A stretch of 64,000 nucleotides of DNA from Rhinopithecus roxellana. Taxonomy: Eukaryota; Chordata; Mammalia; Primates; Cercopithecidae. The stretch is taken from NCBI RefSeq assembly GCF_007565055.1, contig NC_044563.1, positions 98,355,489 to 98,419,488 of the forward strand, in the 5' to 3' direction. The position numbers were made by a program, and so were the translations under genes. Of the stretch, positions 35,833-49,400 are shown one piece after another. The stretch's first letter is position 1. Each line of letters begins with the position of its first letter. A model generated the notes under the pieces. It saw only the letters and a program-made list of their open reading frames with translations, ran no database searches and was not told the origin of the DNA.

Positions 35833-36675
35833 AAGCTTTCTGAGAAACTGCATTGCCATGTGTGAATGCAACTCACAGAGTTACGCCAGTGTTTTTTGGA
35901 GCCGTTTCTTAGGGCTGTTTCCGTGGATTCTGAGAAGTGATATTTCAGATAGCTTTGAAGAATAGAAGGAGAAAGGATATATCCTTCAAGAGAAAGCGGA
36001 ACCAAGCTTTCTGAGAAACTGCTTTGTGATATGTGAATTCATTTCACAGTGTTCTATCACCCTTTCTCGGGGGAGTTTCCTAGCACTCATTTTGAGGAAT
36101 CTCAGATGTGATGTCTTGGATATCGTTGAATCGCATGCTGAATAAGGAACTCTCCTCAGAGAAACCTGCAGAGAAGCCTTCTCAAAAACTTCTTTGTTGT
36201 GGGTGAATTCAGCCCACAGATGTCCATCATTGTTTCCACTGAGAAACTTGCTAGCAGAATTTTCGCAGAATCTGCAATAGGACACACGGTGGCGCTCCAA
36301 GACCACAAATAACCCTGTCTTACTAAAGAAAGAAGCTTTCTGAGAAACCGCTTTGTGATGTGTGAATTCAACTCACTAAGTTGCAGCTGTATGTCGTGGG
36401 GCCGTGGCCTAGGCCTATTTGTGTGGAATCTGAGAACAGATATTCCCGATCCCTTTGAAAACAATGGGGCCAATGGAAACATCTTCCAATAAAAATGAGA
36501 AAGAAGCTTTCTGAGAAACTTCGTTCTGATCTGTGAGTTCATCTCACAGAGTTACAACCTCTGCCTCAAGAAGCAGTTTGCTAACACTCTTTTCGTGGAA
36601 TCTGCAAAGTGATATTTGGGAGCCTATTAGGGCCCATGGTGATAAAGGAAATAGCCTCACATACTAACTAAAGAG
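35833..36675 (+). repeat. Cassette 11, type II
   Basis: 843 bp, diagnostic bases G, T, T, C, G, tagged a3'. It lies 3932 bp from cassette 10 and is the last cassette in the clean + segment. Confidence 0.92.
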
Positions 36676-39600
36676 AAGCTTTCTGAGAAACTGCATTGCC
36701 AAGTGTGAATGCAACTCACAGAGTTACACGTTTCTCTTCAGTGATCAGTTTGTTAGCACAGTTTTCTGGAAATCTGCAATTAGATACTTCATAGCGTAAT
36801 GAACATTACAGTGACAAAGGAAATATCCACAGATGAAAACTAGAAAGAAGCTTTCTTAGAAACTTCTTGGTGATGTGTGAATTCATCTCACAGAGTTACA
36901 CTTATGTTTCGTGGAGCAGTCCATTAACACTGTCTTTGAGGAATCTGAGAAGGGCTTCTTTGGATCACATTGAGGCCTACGCTGATAAAGGAAATTTCAT
37001 CCGTTCAAAACGTGAAAGAAGCTTTCTGAGAAACTTCTTTCTGATCTGTGAGTTCATCTCACAGAGTTACAACCTCTGCCTCAAGAAGCAGTTTGCTAAC
37101 ACTCTTTTCGTGGAATCTGCAAAGTGATATTTGGGAGCCTATTGGGGCCCATGGTGATAAAGGAAATATCCTCACATAATAACTAAAGAGAAGCTTTCTG
37201 AGAAACTGCATTGCCAAGTGTGAATGCAACTCACAGAGTTACACGTTTCTCTTCAGTGATCAGTTTGTTAGCACAGTTTTCTGGAAATCTGCAATTAGAT
37301 ACTTCATAGCGCAATGAACATTACAGTGACAAAGGAAATATCCACAGATGAAAACTAGAAAGAAGCTTTCTTAGAAACTTCTTGGTGATGTGTGAATTCA
37401 TCTCACAGAGTTACACTTATGTTTCGTGGAGCAGTCCATTAACACTGTCTTTGAGGAATCTGAGAAGGGCTTCTTTGGATCACATTGAGGCCTACGCTGA
37501 TAAAGGAAATTTCATCCGTTCAAAACGTGAAAGAAGCTTTCTGAGAAACTTCTTTCTCATCTGTGAGTTCATCTCACAGAGTTACAACCTCTGCCTCAAG
37601 AAGCAGTTTGCTAACACTCTTTTCGTGGAATCTGCAAAGTGATATTTGGGAGCCTATTGGGGCCCATGGTGATAAAGGAAATATCCTCACATAATAACTA
37701 AAGAGAAGCTTTCTGAGAAACTGCATTGCCAAGTGTGAATGCAACTCACAGAGTTACACGTTTCTCTTCAGTGATCAGTTTGTTAGCACAGTTTTCTGGA
37801 AATCTGCAATGAGATACTTCATAGCGCAATGAACATTACAGTGACAAAGGAAATATCCACAGATGAAAACTAGAAAGAAGCTTTCTTTAGAAACTTCTTG
37901 GTGATGTGTGAATTCATCTCACAGAGTTACACTTATGTTTCGTGGAGCAGTCCATTAACACTGTCTTTGAGGAATCTGAGAAGGGCTTCTTTGGATCACA
38001 TTGAGGCCTACGCTGATAAAGGAAATTTCATCCGTTCAAAACGTGAAAGAAGCTTTCTGAGAAACTTCTTTCTGATCTGTGAGTTCATCTCACAGAGTTA
38101 CAACCTCTGCCTCAAGAAGCAGTTTGCTAACACTCTTTTCGTGGAATCTGCAAAGTGATATTTGGGAGCCTATTGGGGCCCATGGTGATAAAGGAAATAT
38201 CCTCACATAATAACTAAAGAGAAGCTTTCTGAGAAACTGCATTGCCAAGTGTGAATGCAACTCACAGAGTTACACGTTTCTCTTCAGTGATCAGTTTGTT
38301 AGCACAGTTTTCTGGAAATCTGCAATTAGATACTTCATAGCGCAATGAACATTACAGTGACAAAGGAAATATCCACAGATGAAAACTAGAAAGAAGCTTT
38401 CTTAGAAACTTCTTGGTGATGTGTGAATTCATCTCACAGAGTTACACTTATGTTTCGTGGAGCAGTCCATTAACACTGTCTTTGAGGAATCTGAGAAGGG
38501 CTTCTTTGGATCACATTGAGGCCTACGCTGATAAAGGAAATTTCATCCGTTCAAAACGTGAAAGAAGCTTTCTGAGAAACTTCTTTCTGATCTGTGAGTT
38601 CATCTCACAGAGTTACAACCTCTGCCTCAAGAAGCAGTTTGCTAACACTCTTTTCGTGGAATCTGCAAAGTGATATTTGGGAGCCTATGGGGCCCATGGT
38701 GATAAAGGAAATATCCTCACATAATAACTAAAGAGAAGCTTTCTGAGAAACTGCATTGCCAAGTGTGAATGCAACTCACAGAGTTACACGTTTCTCTTCA
38801 GTGATCAGTTTGTTAGCACAGTTTTCTGGAAATCTGCAATTAGATACTTCATAGCGCAATGAACATTACAGTGACAAAGGAAATATCCACAGATGAAAAC
38901 TAGAAAGAAGCTTTCTTAGAAACTTCTTGGTGATGTGTGAATTCATCTCACAGAGTTACACTTATGTTTCGTGGAGCAGTCCATTAACACTGTCTTTGAG
39001 GAATCTGAGAAGGGCTTCTTTGGATCACATTGAGGCCTACGCTGATAAAGGAAATTTCATCCGTTCAAAACGTGAAAGAAGCTTTCTGAGAAACTTCTTT
39101 CTGATCTGTGAGTTCATCTCACAGAGTTACAACCTCTGCCTCAAGAAGCAGTTTGCTAACACTCTTTTCGTGGAATCTGCAAAGTGATATTTGGGAGCCT
39201 ATTGGGCCCATGGTGATAAAGGAAATATCCTCACATAATAACTAAAGAGAAGCTTTCTGAGAAACTGCATTGCCAAGTGTGAATGCAACTCACAGAGTTA
39301 CACGTTTCTCTTCAGTGATCAGTTTGTTAGCACAGTTTTCTGGAAATCTGCAATGAGATACTTCATAGCGCAATGAACATTACAGTGACAAAGGAAATAT
39401 CCACAGATGAAAACTAGAAAGAAGCTTTCTTTGAAACTTCTTGGTGATGTGTGAATTCATCTCACAGAGTTACACTTATGTTTCGTGGAGCAGTCATTAA
39501 CACTGTCTTTGAGGAATCTGAGAAGGGCTTCTTTGGATCACATTGAGGCCCTACGCTGATAAAGGAAATTTCATCCGTTCAAAACGTGAAAGAAGCTTTC

Positions 39601-42600
39601 TGAGAAACTTCTTTCTGATCTGTGAGTTCATCTCACAGAGTTACAACCTCTGCCTCAAGAAGCAAGCAGCAGTTTGCTACAACTTTTTCGTGGAAATCTG
39701 CAGTGATATTTGGGAGCCTATTAGGGGCCCATGGTGATAAAGGAAATAGTCCTCCATATAACTAAAGGAAGCTTCTGAGAAACTGCATTGCCAAGTGTGA
39801 ATGCAACTCACAGAGGAACACGTTCTTTGCAGTGATAGTGGGCTCCCTAGCAAGTTTCTGGAAATCTGAATTAGATACTTCATTAGCGAATGAACATTAC
39901 AGTGGACAAAGGAAATATCACAGATGAAAACTAGAAAGAAGAGCTTCTTAGAAACTTCTTGGTGATGTGTGAATTCATCTCACAGAGTTACATCTATGTT
40001 TACGGTGAGCAGTCCATTAACACTGTCTTGAGGACTCTGAGAAGGGCTTATTGGATCCTTGAGGCCTAGCGATAAGGAAATTTCATCCGTTCAAAACTGT
40101 GGAAAGAAGCTTTCTGAGAAACTCGTTCTGATCTGTGAGTTCATCTCACAGAGTTACAAACTCTGCCTCAAGAAGCAGTTGCTACACTCTTTTCGTGGAA
40201 TCTGCAAAGTGATATTGGGAGCCTATTGGGGCCATGTGTGATAAAGGAAAATATCCTCACATAAAACTAAAGAGAGCTTTTGAGAAACGCATTGCCAAGT
40301 GTGAATGCAACTCACAGAGTTACCGTTTCTCTCAGTGATCAGTTTGTTGCACAGTTTTCTGGAAATCTGCAATTAGATACTATAGCCAATACAAGAACAT
40401 TACAGTGAAAAGGAATATCCACAGATGAAAACTAGAAAGAAGCTTTCTTTGAAACTCTTGGTGATGTGTGAATTCTCTCACAGAGTTACACTATTGTTCG
40501 TGGAGCGTCCATTACACACTGTCTTTGAGGAATCTGAGAAGGGCTTCTTTGGATCACATGAGGCTACGCTGATAAAGAAATTCATCCGTTCAAAACGTGA
40601 AAGAAGCTTTCTGAGAAAACTTCTTTTATCTGTGAGTTCATCTCACAGGTTACAACCTCTGCCTCAAGAAGCAGTTTGCTAACACTCTTTTCGTGGAATC
40701 TGCAAAGTGTATTTGGGAGACTATTGGGGCCCATGGTGATAAGGAAATATCCTCACATAAAACTAAAGAGAAGCTTCTTGAGAAACGCATTGCCAAGTGT
40801 GAATGCAAACTCACAGAGTACACGTTTTCTCAGTGATCACGTTTGTTAGCACGTTTTCTGGAATCTGCAATGAGATACTTCATAGCGCAATGAACATTAC
40901 AGTGACAAAGGAAATATCCACAGATGAAAACTAGAAGAAAGCTCTTGAAACTCTTTGGTGAGTGTGAATTTTCTCACAGAGTTACACTTATGTTTCGTGG
41001 AGCAGTCCATTAACACTGTCTTTGAGGAATCTGAGAAGGGCTTCTTTGGATCACATTGAGGCCTACGCTGATAAAGGAAATTTCATCCGTTCAAAACGTG
41101 AAAGAAGCTTTCTGAGAAACTTCTTTCTCATCTGTGAGTTCATCTCACAGAGTTAACAACTCTGCCTCAAGAAGACAGTTTGCTAACACTCTTTTCGTTG
41201 GATACTGCCAAAGTGATATTTGGCGAGATATTGGGGCCCATGGTGATAAGGAAATATCCTACATAATAACTAAAGTGAAGCTTTCTGAGAAACTGCATTG
41301 CAAGTTTGAAGCAACTCACAGGTTACACGTTTTCTTCAGTGACTCAGTTTGTTAGCACAGTGTTCTGGAAATCTGCAATAGATACTTCATAGCGCCAATT
41401 GAACATTACAGTGAAAAGGAAATATCACAGATGAAAACTAGAAAGAACTTTCTTAGAACTTCTTGGTGATGTGTGAATTCATCACACAGAGTTACACTTA
41501 TGTTTGTGGAGAGTGTCCATTAACACTGCTTCTTTGGGAATCTGAGAAGGGCTTCTTTGGGTCACATTGAGGCCTACGCTGATAAAGGAAATTTCATCCG
41601 TTCAAAACGTGAAAGAAGCTTTCTGAGAAACTTCTTTCTGATCTGTGAGTTCATCTCACAGAGTTACAACCTCTGCCTCAAGAAGCAGTTTGCTAACACT
41701 CTTTTCGTGGAATCTGCAAAGTGATATTTGGGAGCCTATTGGGGCCCATGGTGATAAAGGAAATATCCTCACATAATAACTAAAGAGAAGCTTTCTGAGA
41801 AACTGCATTGCCAAGTGTGAATGCAACTACACAGAGTTACAAGTTTCTCTTCAGTGATCAGTTTTTAGCACAGTTTTCTGGAAATCGCAATGAGATACTT
41901 CATAGCGCAATGAACATTACAGTGGACAAAGGAAATATCCACAGATGAAAACTAGAAAGAAGCTTTCTTTGAAACTTCTTGTGATGTGTGAAATTCATCT
42001 CACAGAGTTACACTTATGTTTGTGGAGCAGTCCATTAAACTGTCTTTGGGAATCTGAGAAGGGCTTCTTGGGATCACATTGAGGCCTACGCTGATAAAGG
42101 AAATTTCATCCAGTTCAAAACGTGAAGAAAGCTTTCTGAGAAACTTCTTTCTATCTGTGAGTTCATCTCACAGAGTTACAACCTCGTGCCTAAGAAGCAG
42201 TTTGCTTAACACTCTTCGTGGAATGCAAAGTGATATTTGGGAGTAGCCTTATTGGGGCCCATGGGATAAAGGAAATATCGCTACATAAAATAAAGAGAAG
42301 CTTTCTGAGAAACGCATGCCAAGTGTGAAGCAACTCACAGAGAGCAACGTTTTCTCTAGTGATCAGTTTGTTAGCACAGTTTTCTGGAAATCTGCAAGCA
42401 GATACTTCATAGCGCAATGAAACATTACAGTGACAAAGGAAAATATCCACAAGTGAAAACTAAAAGAAGATCTTAGAAAAACTTCTTGTGATGTGTGAAT
42501 TCATCTCACAGAGTTACACTTATGTTTCGTGGAGCAGTCCATAACACTGTCTTTGAGAATCTGAGGACGGATTCTTTGGACACATTGAGGCCTACGCTGT

Positions 42601-43304
42601 AAAGAAATTTATCCGTTCAAAAAACGTGAAAGAAGCTTTCTGAAAACTTCTCTTCTGATCTGTGAGTTCATTCACAGAGTTACAACTCGCCTCAAGAAGC
42701 AGTTTGCTAACACTCTTTTCGTGGAATCTGCAAAGTGATATTTGGGAGCCTATGGGCCCATGGTGATAAAGGAAATAGCCTCAAATAATAACTAAAAGAA
42801 AGCTTATGAGAAACTGCATTGCCAAGTGTGAATGCAACTCACAGAGTACACGTTTCTCTTCAGTGATCCAGTTTGTTAGCACAGTTTTCTGAGAAATCTG
42901 CAGTAGATACTTCATAGCGCAATGAACCTTACAGTGACAAAGGAATATCCACAGATTGAAAACTAGAAAGAAGCTTTCTTAAAACTCTTGGTGATGTGTG
43001 AATTCATCTCACAGAGTTACACTTATGTTTCGTGGAGGCAGTCCATTAACACGTCTTTGAGGAATCTGAGAAGGGCTTTTTGGATCAATTAGGCCTACGC
43101 TGATAAGGAAATTTCATCCGTTCAAAACGTGAAAGAAGCTTTCTGAGAAAAACTTCTTTCTGATCTGTGAGTTCATCTCACAGAGTTACAACTCTGCCTC
43201 AAGAAGCAGTTTGCTAACACTCTTTTGTGGAATCTGCAAAGTGTATTTGGGAGCCTATTGGGGCCCATGGTGATAAATGAAATCTCCACATAATAACTTA
43301 AGAG
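36676..43304 (+). repeat. Trimer run 12 (13 trimers, partly noisy)
   Basis: Thirteen trimers where 6695 bp is expected and 6629 bp is present. The first a1 has GCGTAATG but the first a2 lacks CCTAGG. The sequence is clean to about 39,190 and then accumulates single-base indels. This is the longest cassette-free run in the window, and its copy number is the least reliable because most of it lies in unpolished sequence. Confidence 0.8.
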
Positions 43305-44109
43305 AAGCTTGAGAAACTGCATTGCCATGTGTGAATGAACTCACAGAGTACGCCAGTGTTTTTGGAGCCGTTTCTTAGGTCTGTTTCCTGATTCTGAGAA
43401 GTATTTTCAATACTTTGTAAGAATAAAGGAAAGGATAATCCTTCAAGAAAACGAAACCAAGCTTTCAGAAGAAACTGTTTGTGATATGTGAATTCATTCA
43501 CAGTGTTTATCACCCTTTCTCGTGGGAGTTCTAGCACTCATTTTGAGGCAATTCAGATGTGATGTCTTGGATATCTTGAATCGCATGGCTGGAAAAGGAA
43601 CTCTCCTCAAACATCAAGAAGCTTCTCAAAAATTCTTTTGTGGGTGAATTCAGCACAGATTGTCCATTTGTTTCCTGAGAACTGCTAGCGAATTTCGCAG
43701 ATCGCAATAGGACACACTGGTGGACGCTCAAGACCACAAATAACACGCTTACTAAAGGAAAGCTTTCTGAGAAAACCGCTTTGTGATGGTGAATTTCAAC
43801 TCACTCATGTTTAGCAGTCTGTATGTCAGTTAGGGCTTCAGTGGCCTAGGCCTATGTGTGGAATCTGAAACTAGAAAGAATTCCCGATCCCTTGAAAACA
43901 ATGGGCCAATGGAAACATCTTCCAAAAAAATGAGAAAGAAGCTTTCTGAGAAACTTCTTTCTGATCTGTGAGTTCATCTCACCGAGTTACAACCTCTGCC
44001 TCAAGAAGCAGTGCTAACACTCTTTTCCGTGGAATCTGCAAAGTGATATTGGGAGCCTATTCAGGGCCATGTGATAAAGGAAAAATAGCCTAACATATAA
44101 AACTAAGAG
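43305..44109 (+). repeat. Cassette 12, type II-like, noisy
   Basis: a4 (43,305), a5 (about 43,459), a6 (about 43,619), a7 (about 43,760) and a3' (43,939), 805 bp instead of 843. The readable diagnostic sites (T, T, C, G) are type II. Its a3' reads CTTCTTTCTG instead of the CTTCGTTCTG of every clean cassette. Many single-base losses look like sequencing error. Confidence 0.8.
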
Positions 44110-45609
44110 AAGCTTCTGAGAAACTGCATTGCCAAGTGTGAATGCAAAATCCACAGACAACACGTTTCTCTTCAGTGATCAGTGTTAGCACCAGTTTTCT
44201 GGAAACTGCAATTAGATACATCAGAGCGTAATGAACATTACAGTGACAAAGATATCCACAGATGAAACTAGAAAGAAGCTTTTTAGAAACTTCTTGGTGA
44301 TGTGTGAATTCACTCACAGAGTTACACTTATGTTCGTGGGAGCAGTCCATTAACACTGTCTTTGAGGAATCTGAGAAGGCTTCTTGGATCACATTGAGGC
44401 CTAGTGCTAAAGGAAATTTCATCCGTTCAAAACTGAAAGAAGCTTTCTGAGAAACTTCTTTCATCTGTGAGTTCATCTCACAGAGTTACAACTCTGCCTC
44501 AAGAAGCATGTGCTAACACTCTTTTGTGGGAATCTGCAAAGTGATATTTGGGAGCTATTGGGGCCCATGGTGATAAAGGAAATATCCTCCACTAATAACT
44601 AAAGAGAAGCTTTCTGAGAAACTGCATTGCCAAGTGTGAATGCAACTCACAGAGTTACAGTTTCTTTCAGTGATCAGTTTGTTAGCACAGTTTTCTGGAA
44701 ATCTGCAATTAGATACTTCATAGCGCAATGGAAACATTACAGTGACAAAGGAAATATCCACGATGAAAACTAGAAAGAAGCTTTCTTAAAAATTCTTGGT
44801 GATGTGTGAATCATCTCACAGAGTTACACTTATGTTTCGTGGAGCAGTCCATAACACTGGTCTTGGGAATCTGAGAAGGCTTCTTTGGATCACATTGAGG
44901 CCTACGCTGATAAAGGAAATTTCATCCGTTCAAAACGTGAAAGAAGCTTCTGAAAAACTTCTTTCTGATCTGTGAGTTCATCCACAGCGTTACACACTCT
45001 GCCTCAAGAAGCAGTTTGTAACACTCTTTTTCGTGGAATCTGCAAAGTGAATTTGGGAGCCTATTGGGGCCATGGTGGATAAAGGAATATACCTACATAA
45101 TAACTAACAAAGAGAAGCTTCTGAGAAACTGCATTGCCAAGTGTGAATGAACTCACAGAGTTACCGTTTCTTCAGTGATCAGTTTGTTAGCACAGTTTCT
45201 GGAAATCTGCAATTCGATACTTCATAGCGCAATGACATTACAGGACAAAGGAAATATCCACAGATGAAAACTAGAAAGACGCTTTCTTTGAAACTTCTGG
45301 TGATGTGTGAATTATCTCAACAGAGTTACACTTATGTTCGTGGCGCAGTCCATTAACACTGTTCTTGAGAATCTGAGAAGGGCTTTCTTTGGATCACATT
45401 GGAGCCTACGATGACAAGGAAATTTCATCCGTTCAAAAACGGAAAGGCTTTCTGAAAAACTTCTTTCTGATCTGTGAGTTATCTCACAGAGTTACAACCT
45501 CTGCCTCAAGAAGCAGTTTGCTAAACCTTGCGTGGAATCTGCAAAGTGATATTTGGGAGCCTATGGGGCCATGGTGATAAAGGAAAATCCTCACATAATA
45601 ACTAAGAAG
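44110..45609 (+). repeat. Trimer run 13 (3 trimers, noisy)
   Basis: 1500 bp for three trimers (1545 expected). The first a1 has GCGTAATG and the first a2 keeps GGCCTAG, as after type II cassettes. The last two a3 copies are CTGAAAAAC. The super-repeat pattern is therefore still visible through the noise. Confidence 0.8.
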
Positions 45610-46400
45610 AAGCTTTCTGAGAAACTGCATTGCCAGTGTGAATGCAACTCACAGAGTTCAGTTTTTGGACGTTTCTTAGCGTTTCTGGAATCTATGAGAA
45701 GATATTCATAGCTTGAAGAACAAGGAGGAAAGGAATTCCTCAAAGAAGCGAACCAGGCTTTCTTGAGAAATTTTGCGCTGTGTTGTGAATTCATTCACAG
45801 GTTTACCTTTTTCGGGGAGCAGCATATTTTGAGAATCCAGATGTGATTCTTGGATACTTGAGCTGATAAGGAACTTCCTTCAAAAACTGAGAGAAGCTCT
45901 TCTAAAACTTCTTTGATTGTGGTGTGATTCCTCACAGATGTACATCATTTTGCCACTAGAAAATTGCTGCAAATTTTCGGAATCTGCAATAGGAAGGTGG
46001 GCCCAAGCCACAAAAAACCCATGTCATATAAAGAAAGAAGCTTTCTGAGAATCCGCTTGTGTAGACGATGTGTGAATTGCAACTCACTAAGTTGCTAGCT
46101 GTATCGTGGGGCCAGTGGCTAGGCCTATTTGTGATGGAAATTCTGAGAACAGATATTCACCGATCCATTTGAGCAAACAATTAGGGCTGGAAACTATCTC
46201 CAATAAAATTCATCCGAAAAAGGAAAGAAGCTTTCTGAAACTTCTTCGATCTGTGAGTATCTCACAAGAGTTACTTACAAACCTCTGCCTCAAGAAGCAG
46301 TTGCTAACACTCTTTTCGTGCGATCTGCAAAGTGATATTTGTGGGAGCTATGGGGCCCATGGTGATGAAAGGAAATAGCATCACCTATAAGCTAAAGAGA
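45610..46400 (+). repeat. Cassette 13, heavily degraded
   Basis: a4 (45,610), a5 (about 45,756), a6 (about 45,892), a7 (46,038) and a3' (46,228), 791 bp instead of 843. a4 and a5 have lost about 25 bases each. The palindrome of a7 and several diagnostic sites are damaged, so no type is assigned. Confidence 0.72.
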
Positions 46401-49400
46401 AAGCTTTCAGAACTGCATTGCCGTGTGAATGCAACTCACAGAGTACACGTTTTCTTCAGTGATCAGTTGTTAGCCAGAATTTCATGGAAATCTGCAACTA
46501 GATACTTCATGCGTCAATGACATTACAGGACAAATGGAAACTTCCACAGATGAAAAATAGAAAGAAGCTTTTTAGAAACTTTTGGTGTGGTGAATTCACT
46601 CACAAGTTACACTTATGTTCGTGGTGGGCAAGCAGCCATACATGTTTGAGGAATCTGAGAAGGCTCTTTGGACACATGGGCCTAGCTATAAAGGAAATTA
46701 CCGTTCAAAACGTGAAAGAAGCTTCTGAGAAACTTCTTTATCTGTGAGTTCATCTCACGAGTTACAACTCTGCCTCAAGAGCGTTGTAACACTCTTTCGT
46801 GGAATCTGCAAAGTGATATTTGGGAGCCTATTGGGGCCCATGGATGATAAAGGAAATACCTCACATAATAACTAAGAGAAGCTTTCTGAGAAACTGCATG
46901 CAAGTTGAATGCAACTCACGAGTTACACGTTCTCTCAGTGATCAGTTTGTTAGCAAGTTTTCTGGAAATCTGCAATTAGATATTCATAGCGCAATGAACA
47001 TTACAGTGACAAAGGAAATATCCACAGTGAAAACTAGAAAGAAGCTTTCTAGAAACTCTTGGTGTGTGTGAATTCATCACACAGAGTTAACACTTATGTT
47101 TCGTGGAGCACGTCCATTAACACTGTCTTGAGGATCTGAGAAGGGCTTCTTTGGATCACCATGAGGCCTACGTGATAAGGAAATTCATTCCGTTCAAAAC
47201 GTGAAAAGAAGCTTTCTGGAAACTTCTTTCTATCTGTGAGTTCATCTCACAGAGTTACAACTCTGCCTCAAGAAGCAGTTTGCTAACACTCTTTCGTGAA
47301 TCTGCAAAGTGTGTTGGGAGCCTATTGGGGCCCATGGTGAAAAGGAAAAATCCTCACATAACACTAAGAGAAGCTTTCTGAGAAACTGCATTGCCAAGTG
47401 TGAATGCAACTCACAGAGTACACGTTTCTCTTCAGTGATCAGTTTGTTAGCACAGTTTTCTGGAATCTGCAATTAGATACTCATCAGCAATGAAACATTC
47501 AGTGACAAAGGAAATATCACAGATGAAAACTGAAGAAGCTTTCTTTGAAACTTCTTGGTGATGTGTGAATTCATTCACAGAGTTACACTTATGTTTCGTG
47601 GAGCAGTCCATTAACACTGTCTTTGAGGAATCTGAGAACGGGCTTCTTTGGATCACATTGAGGCCTACGCTGATAAAGGAAATTTCATCGTTCAAAACGT
47701 GAAAGAAGCTTTCTGAGAAACTTCTTTCGATCTGTGAGTTCATCTCACAGAGTTACAACCTCTGCCTCAAGAAGCAGTTGCTAACACTCTTTTCGTGGAA
47801 TCTGCAAAGTGATATTTGGGAGCCTATTGGGCCCATGGTGATAAAGGAAATATCCTCACTAATAACTAAAGGAAGCTTTCTGAGAAACTGCATTGCCCAG
47901 TGTGAATGCAACTCCAGAGTTACACGTTCTCTTCAGTGATCAGTTTGTTAGCAAGTTTTCTGAAATCTGCAATTAGATACTTCATAGCGCAATGAAACAT
48001 TACAGTGACAAAGGAAATATCCACAGATGAAAACTAGAAAGAAGCTTTCTTGAAATCTTGGTGATGTGTGAATTATCTCACGAGTTACACTATGTTTCGT
48101 GGAGGTGTCCATTAACACTGTCTTTGAGGAATCTGAGAAGGGCTTCTTTGGATCACATTGAGGCCTACGCTGATAAAGGAAATTTCATCCGTTCAAAACG
48201 TGAAAGAAGCCTTTGAGAAACTTCTTTCTGATCTGTGAGTTCATCTCACAGAGTTACAACCTCTGCCTCAAGAAGCAGTTTGTAACACTCTTTTCGTGGA
48301 ATCTGCAAAGTGATTTGGGAGCTCTATTGGGGCCCATGGTGATAAAGGAAATCCTCACATAATAACTAAAGAAAGCTTTCTGAGAAACTGCATTGCCAAG
48401 TGTGAATGCAACTCACAGGTTACAGTTTCTCTTCAGTGATCAGTTTGTTAGCACAGTTTTTCTGGAAATCTGCAATGAGATACTTCATAGCGCAATGAAC
48501 TTACAGTGACAAAGGAAATATCCACAGATGAAAAACTAGAAAGAGCTTTCTTTGAAAATTCTTGGTGATGTGTGAATTCATCTCACAGAGTTACACTTAT
48601 GTTTCGTGGAGCATGTCCATTAACACTGTCTTTGAGGAATCTGAGAAGGGCTTCTTTGGATCACATTGAGGCCTACGCTGATAAAGGAAATTTCATCCGT
48701 TCAAAACGTGAAGAAGCTTTCTGAGAAATCTTCTGATCTGTGAGTTCATTCACAGAGTTACAACTCTGCCTCAAGAAGCAGTTTGCTAACACTCTTTTCG
48801 TGGAATCTGCAAAGTGATATTGGGAGGCCTATGGGGCCCATGGTGATAAAGGAAAATCCTCACATAATAACTAAGAGAGCGTTCTGAGAAACTGCATTGC
48901 CAAGTGTGAATGCAAACTCACAGAGGTTACACGTTTCTCTTCAGTGATCAGTTTGTTAGCACAGTTTTCTGGAAATCTGCAATGAGATACTTCATAGCGC
49001 AATGAACATTACAGTGACAAAGGAAATATCCACAGATGAAAAATAGAAAGAAGCTTCTTTGAAACTTCTTGGTGATGTGTGAATTCATCTCACAGAGTTA
49101 CACTTATGTTCGTGGAGCGTCCATTAACACTGTCTTTGAGGAATCTGAGAAGGGCTTTTTGGATCACATTGAGGCCTACGCTGATAAAGAAATTTCATCC
49201 GTTCAAACGTGAAAGGAGCTTTCTGAGAAACTTCTTCTGATCTGTGAGTCATCTCAGAGTTACAACCTCTGCCTCAAGAAGCAGTTTGCCTACACTCTTT
49301 TCGTGGAATCGCAAAGTGATATTTGGGAGCCTATTGGGGCCCATGGTGATAAAGGAAATATCCTCACATAATAACTAAAGAGAAGCTTTTTGAGAAACTG

